A stretch of 64,000 nucleotides of DNA from Cyathus striatus. Its lineage: Eukaryota; Basidiomycota; Agaricomycetes; Agaricales; Nidulariaceae. The notes under the pieces are model-generated. The model was not told the DNA's origin and searched no databases. It worked only from the letters and a program-made list of their open reading frames with translations. The stretch spans positions 558,001 through 622,000 of the forward strand of contig JAOVFP010000004.1 of assembly GCA_025738555.1 (NCBI GenBank), in the 5' to 3' direction. This document shows positions 61,804 to 64,000 of this stretch, in pieces; position 1 is the stretch's first letter; each line of letters begins with the position of its first letter. The position numbers and the translations under genes were made by a program.

Positions 61804-63907
61804 TCAATCAATACGCTTCTTCAACTTAACCGGAGCTGACCCAATTGAAAAAGCAGTCCCTTCCATCCCTGCGCTTCCCAGGACTCTCTGCCTGTAGTTA
61901 TGAATGGATTCCCCTTCGATTAAGACAATATCTAGCTCCCACTCTCGAAGTATATGCGCAAGGAATGCCACTGCTTCCATGTGTGCAAAATTTCGACCGA
62001 CACATGCACGCGGGCCAAATCCAAACATCGAAAGATCATGCTCCGATACACCATACCATCTCGATGGATAGAACATCTCGGGATTTTCAAATACATATGG
62101 ATTGTGATCTACAATTTGACAAGTATCAACAGTGAGTGCATATGACTCAATGAGATCGCACTTACGAATGCTAACAAGGTCTAGAATAATTTGGCTACCC
62201 TTCGGAACAACTATTGTCGCTTCCTTTGGTCTTGTCACTTCAATAGGAAGGTCGTCTACTGTTTCTCGAGCAAGGAAAAATGCTGCAGCTGCATAATATA
62301 TTATGGTATGTTCAATGATAATGCAACATGAAACGTACGATAGAGTCGACCGCATTCTTGGAAACAAGCTTGTAAATGAGGAAGCCCACTCGGGTCATCG
62401 ATACTCTAGAAGTGTAGACATGTGGATCTCAGCACTATAACAGCGATGCATGACTGAAAGATTCATACCAAAGTTCCATCTTTGGAGAAAGCATTTATGA
62501 TCTCTTCGTATGCTTTTAACTGCTCTTCTTTATAAAGTGCCAAACAGATCATAGCAGCTGTAAGAACAGATGCAGTTGTTTCTACGGCAAATAATGATTA
62601 TCAGTCAGATTAAGATATCTCGCAGCATGAGAAATCATTCAAACCGTGTCCGGCAAAGAGGATGGTGAATATATCAGCTACCTGATCTACATTTGAGGTA
62701 AGTAAAGAGGAGAAACGTACCACTTCTTTCTCGGAGAGAGAATACTTCCCTCCCGCTTCCGACGACTGTACAAGACGACCTAAGACATCTGCGGTCGAAT
62801 CATCAATAGAAAGTGCATCTTTACGCTGTTGTATGGACTCCTTTACTATACGAGTAAACGTATCCCATGCTGTATCAACATGTCGTAAGCTTCGAGACAT
62901 CAAAATCAGTACGCTGTATCAATCGAATAAGAGAGAACCTTTTAATAGGAAGTTTAAAAGCACAGGCGGGGAAAAAGAGTCTTGGTAGAATAGTTTTTGT
63001 AACGATGTTGATAGCTTCGCTCAGCTGCATCCCTTGTACAGTCGACTCAGCGGGAGAATTCCACGACATTGGAAGGTCGAATGCACATCGTGCCACAATG
63101 ATTAATGCATACTAGTGTGAAGATGTCAAGAAAAACCTAGCGATTAAAAATGCGAAATACCTTCAACATGAAGTCGTGCATCGAGGAGATTATGACCGTA
63201 TCTTGCTTGTGCCATCCTTCGTCTTGGGCAACTTCATTATACAATTTAGCACTTTCATCCCGAACGAGGATGGATGTCTTCTTATTAAACGCAGGAGCAA
63301 TGAACCTTCTATGTCGTTTCCAGGTATCCCCATTCGCGGAGGCGACATTGTCTCCGATAAGGCTGCGAGAAGTCGTAAGTCGAACTAACATGCAAGAATC
63401 GATCATTACTGCTTACCTTGTCAACGTGAAATCCTACGATCTGGCAAGATTGGTTTTGCTTTCATTCCCAAGTAATTGTCTCAGAACGTCAACAGAGCAA
63501 GTGTAAAAGCATGCTTTTCCGGAAAGAATGGGCACCATAGATATTATATCGTGTGAATGATTGAAGTAGGCTAATGAATAGACTTTATGGAAAAACCCAC
63601 GGAGCGTGAAATGTAGTATGCGACTTACAGGTTTCTCGCTGGGTCCAAGTCCAGTTATACCCCAAGTTCCACCACGAGGAAGGAAATATAGCACCGAAGA
63701 GGCTAGTCGGTGAGAATAGAGGTCTCAGTCCTGGGACATAGCTGACAGCCTTCATGAAACCTGAATAAGCGTTACGTCAAAAACAGCGACATGAAAACCT
63801 GCCTTTAAACCACGTATGAACGAGTACGCGTAACCCAAGCATATACAGCCCAACGCTACTGCGACCGATTGGGGAGTCATCATAGGTAGGATTAAGAGTT
63901 CTAGCAT
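61804..63907 (-). CDS. Cytochrome P450, possible in-frame stop
   Basis: Eleven exons on the minus strand from ATG 63907 to TGA 61804-61806 keep phase throughout (528 codons). The N-terminal membrane anchor is VAVALGCICLGYAYSFI. The I-helix is LFAGHETTA, the K-helix ExxR is ECGR (CFQECGRLY), the PERF-type motif is FYPSRW, and the haem loop is FGFGPRACVGRNFAHME. The W-R-H-R-like segment is GDTWKRHRRFIAPAF. It is a class II microsomal monooxygenase of the large basidiomycete clans; substrate and CYP family are not assigned. With the best donor (GTAAGC at 63416) a TAG codon (63434-63436) interrupts exon 3 just before DFTLT. Using GTAGG at that stop as donor instead removes seven codons and leaves an open 520-aa frame. 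Confidence 0.85.
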
Positions 63908-64000
63908 AGTATCGGTAACTGAGTGCGTAGAAATGGGCGACTATGAGGCCTAGATGCGTGGTGCAGTTGTCAGTGCAGCAGAAAGGGAACTCGAGGTTAC
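63908..64000. other. Presumed promoter side of the P450 gene
   Basis: No feature other than the upstream flank; the window ends here. Confidence 0.4.

Overview
The window looks like nuclear DNA of a mushroom-forming basidiomycete (Agaricomycetes). Genes are broken by many short introns (about 46-65 bp, GT-AG), and the gene set is typical of wood and litter decomposers: a class II (lignin-type) haem peroxidase, a heme-thiolate aromatic peroxygenase, a GMC flavo-oxidoreductase, a cytochrome P450, a small secreted 'glycopeptide' protein, F-box proteins and fungal seven-helix membrane proteins. No rRNA, tRNA or CRISPR was found. Only about one third is genic; the rest is intergenic DNA with DNA-transposon remains.

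Layout. 1-2.9 kb: CpG-poor transposon debris with a 1.1-kb internally deleted TA-flanked element (851-1986). 3-7.7 kb: decayed coding traces, no intact gene. 12.2-12.5 kb: small CxxC/CxxC protein. 15.0-16.2 kb (+): 340-aa rhodopsin-like membrane protein. 17.7-18.9 kb (-): 346-aa 7TM protein; a paralogue with the same exon lengths lies inverted at 30.5-31.8 kb. 20.06-20.35 kb: 285-bp MITE. 22.4-23.8 kb (+): class II peroxidase with an unusual Mn site. 24.8-27.3 kb (-): 775-aa proline-rich protein with EH-like N-terminus and four NPF motifs. 32.0-34.6 kb (-): 15-exon GMC oxidoreductase. 36.4-37.5 kb: non-autonomous element. 38.7-40.1 kb (+): peroxygenase. 41.1-49.0 kb: transposon nest (MULE-like foldback, a 3.06-kb Tc1/mariner-type element with a dead transposase, an 852-bp hAT-type element). 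50.0-51.3 kb (-) and 54.1-55.5 kb (+): F-box proteins, the second frameshifted. 58.0-59.0 kb (+): unrecognised 260-aa protein. 60.7-61.5 kb (+): secreted glycopeptide-like protein. 61.8-63.9 kb (-): cytochrome P450.

How the parts relate. The peroxidase and peroxygenase both use H2O2, which secreted GMC enzymes can supply, so 22-40 kb groups three extracellular oxidative enzymes; co-regulation is not shown by the sequence. The three 'CAGTTGGGG' elements are one family caught as full-length but dead, internally deleted, and filler-containing copies. In-frame TGA codons in the dead transposase sit where CGA (Arg) is expected, and the surrounding blocks are strongly CpG-poor, which fits CpG methylation and deamination of repeats. 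I found no clear new multi-gene system; the most interesting items are the nested transposons with exact target duplications, the CpG decay, and non-canonical active-site residues in the peroxidase and GMC enzyme.
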